Source: Bacillota bacterium (GTDB lineage Bacteria > Bacillota > Clostridia > Peptostreptococcales > Acidaminobacteraceae). Taken from it: a stretch of DNA of 64,000 bases. Of this stretch, positions 63,932-64,000 are shown piece by piece. Under the pieces are notes generated by a model, which did not search any database, was not told the DNA's origin, and was given only the letters and a program-made list of their open reading frames with translations. Each line of letters begins with the position of its first letter. Positions within the stretch are counted from its first letter, which is position 1. The stretch spans positions 1 to 64,000 of the forward strand of contig JAOARG010000017.1 in the NCBI GenBank assembly GCA_025210655.1, in the 5' to 3' direction. The position numbers and the translations under genes are program-made.

Positions 63932-64000
63932 TACTGCTTATTCCTCCCAATGATATACTCTACTGCTCTTTCCATCTTCATTCCCCTTGAACCTTTTACT
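63931..64000 (-). CDS. murF: MurF C-terminus (partial)
   Basis: The last 22 codons of a gene coming from the right edge read VKGSRGMKMERAVEYIIGRN and then end. KGSRGMKME is the conserved C-terminal motif of UDP-MurNAc-tripeptide:D-Ala-D-Ala ligase, and murF-mraY is the expected order. Stop and mraY start overlap as TAATG. Confidence 0.92.
   Translation of the reverse strand, partial: VKGSRGMKMERAVEYIIGRNKQ

Overview
The window is a gene-dense stretch of a low-GC (about one third G+C by eye) Gram-positive chromosome, almost entirely conserved housekeeping loci. The gene order (murF-mraY-murD-ftsW-murG-ftsQ-ftsZ ... ylmE-sepF-ylmG-ylmH-divIVA-ileS ... gmk-rpoZ-coaBC-priA-def-fmt-yugP-rsmB-stp-prkC-rsgA-rpe-thiN, rpmB, yloU-yloV, recG-rsmD-coaD ... 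rpmF-fapR-plsX-fab genes-rnc-smc-ftsY) is the backbone seen in Bacillota, with details typical of Clostridia/Tissierellia. These include a PDZ-radical SAM DUF512 gene beside der, an Elp3-like radical SAM gene between rnc and smc, and two DUF881 genes with sbp before ftsZ. No sporulation gene appears at the places where spore formers carry them (nothing like spoIIGA-sigE-sigG after ftsZ, no spoVM near rpmB), so a non-sporulating anaerobe is a reasonable inference. Species cannot be named from sequence alone.

Almost everything reads on the minus strand. From high to low coordinates the blocks are: peptidoglycan and division genes (64000-55300); an nrdR-pgeF-DUF512-der unit from a clear promoter (55280-51076); gpsA, an unknown membrane protein, an HlyD-like protein and the ylm/sepF/divIVA division cluster (51042-45435); T-box-controlled ileS (45445-41977); mtnN-rluD (41501-39865); dapF, yicC, gmk-rpoZ-coaBC, priA-def-fmt-yugP (37702-28924); rsmB-stp-prkC-rsgA-rpe-thiN (28890-22515); yloU-fakA, recG-rsmD-coaD and a coiled-coil gene (21611-15861); ackA and yceD-rpmF (14146-12110); the FapR-controlled fatty-acid operon (12038-5783); and rnc-radical SAM-smc-ftsY (5639-1). 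Only tmcAL, rpmB and rqcH read on the plus strand.

The genes form coherent modules. FapR, PlsX, FabH/D/G/F and ACP make acyl chains, and FakA supplies a route for exogenous fatty acids. RqcH and YlmH/RqcP belong to the same ribosome rescue pathway. PrkC and its phosphatase, SepF, DivIVA, FtsZ, FtsW, FtsQ and MurG/D/F/MraY couple envelope growth to division.

I did not find a clear new multi-gene system. The most interesting signals are: long nested-palindrome repeat elements between genes at 39629-39830 and 41603-41984 that share a sequence module; an IleRS2-type isoleucyl-tRNA synthetase whose HIGH motif reads GIHH, a form associated with mupirocin hyper-resistance, behind an intact T-box; a FapR palindrome over the start of its own operon, which lacks an enoyl-ACP reductase gene; a leader hairpin ending at the DUF512 ribosome binding site; a structured yicC leader; a 12-bp-period acidic repeat in FtsY; and an uncharacterised membrane protein beside an HlyD-like protein. 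Several genes also begin with TTG codons behind good ribosome binding sites.
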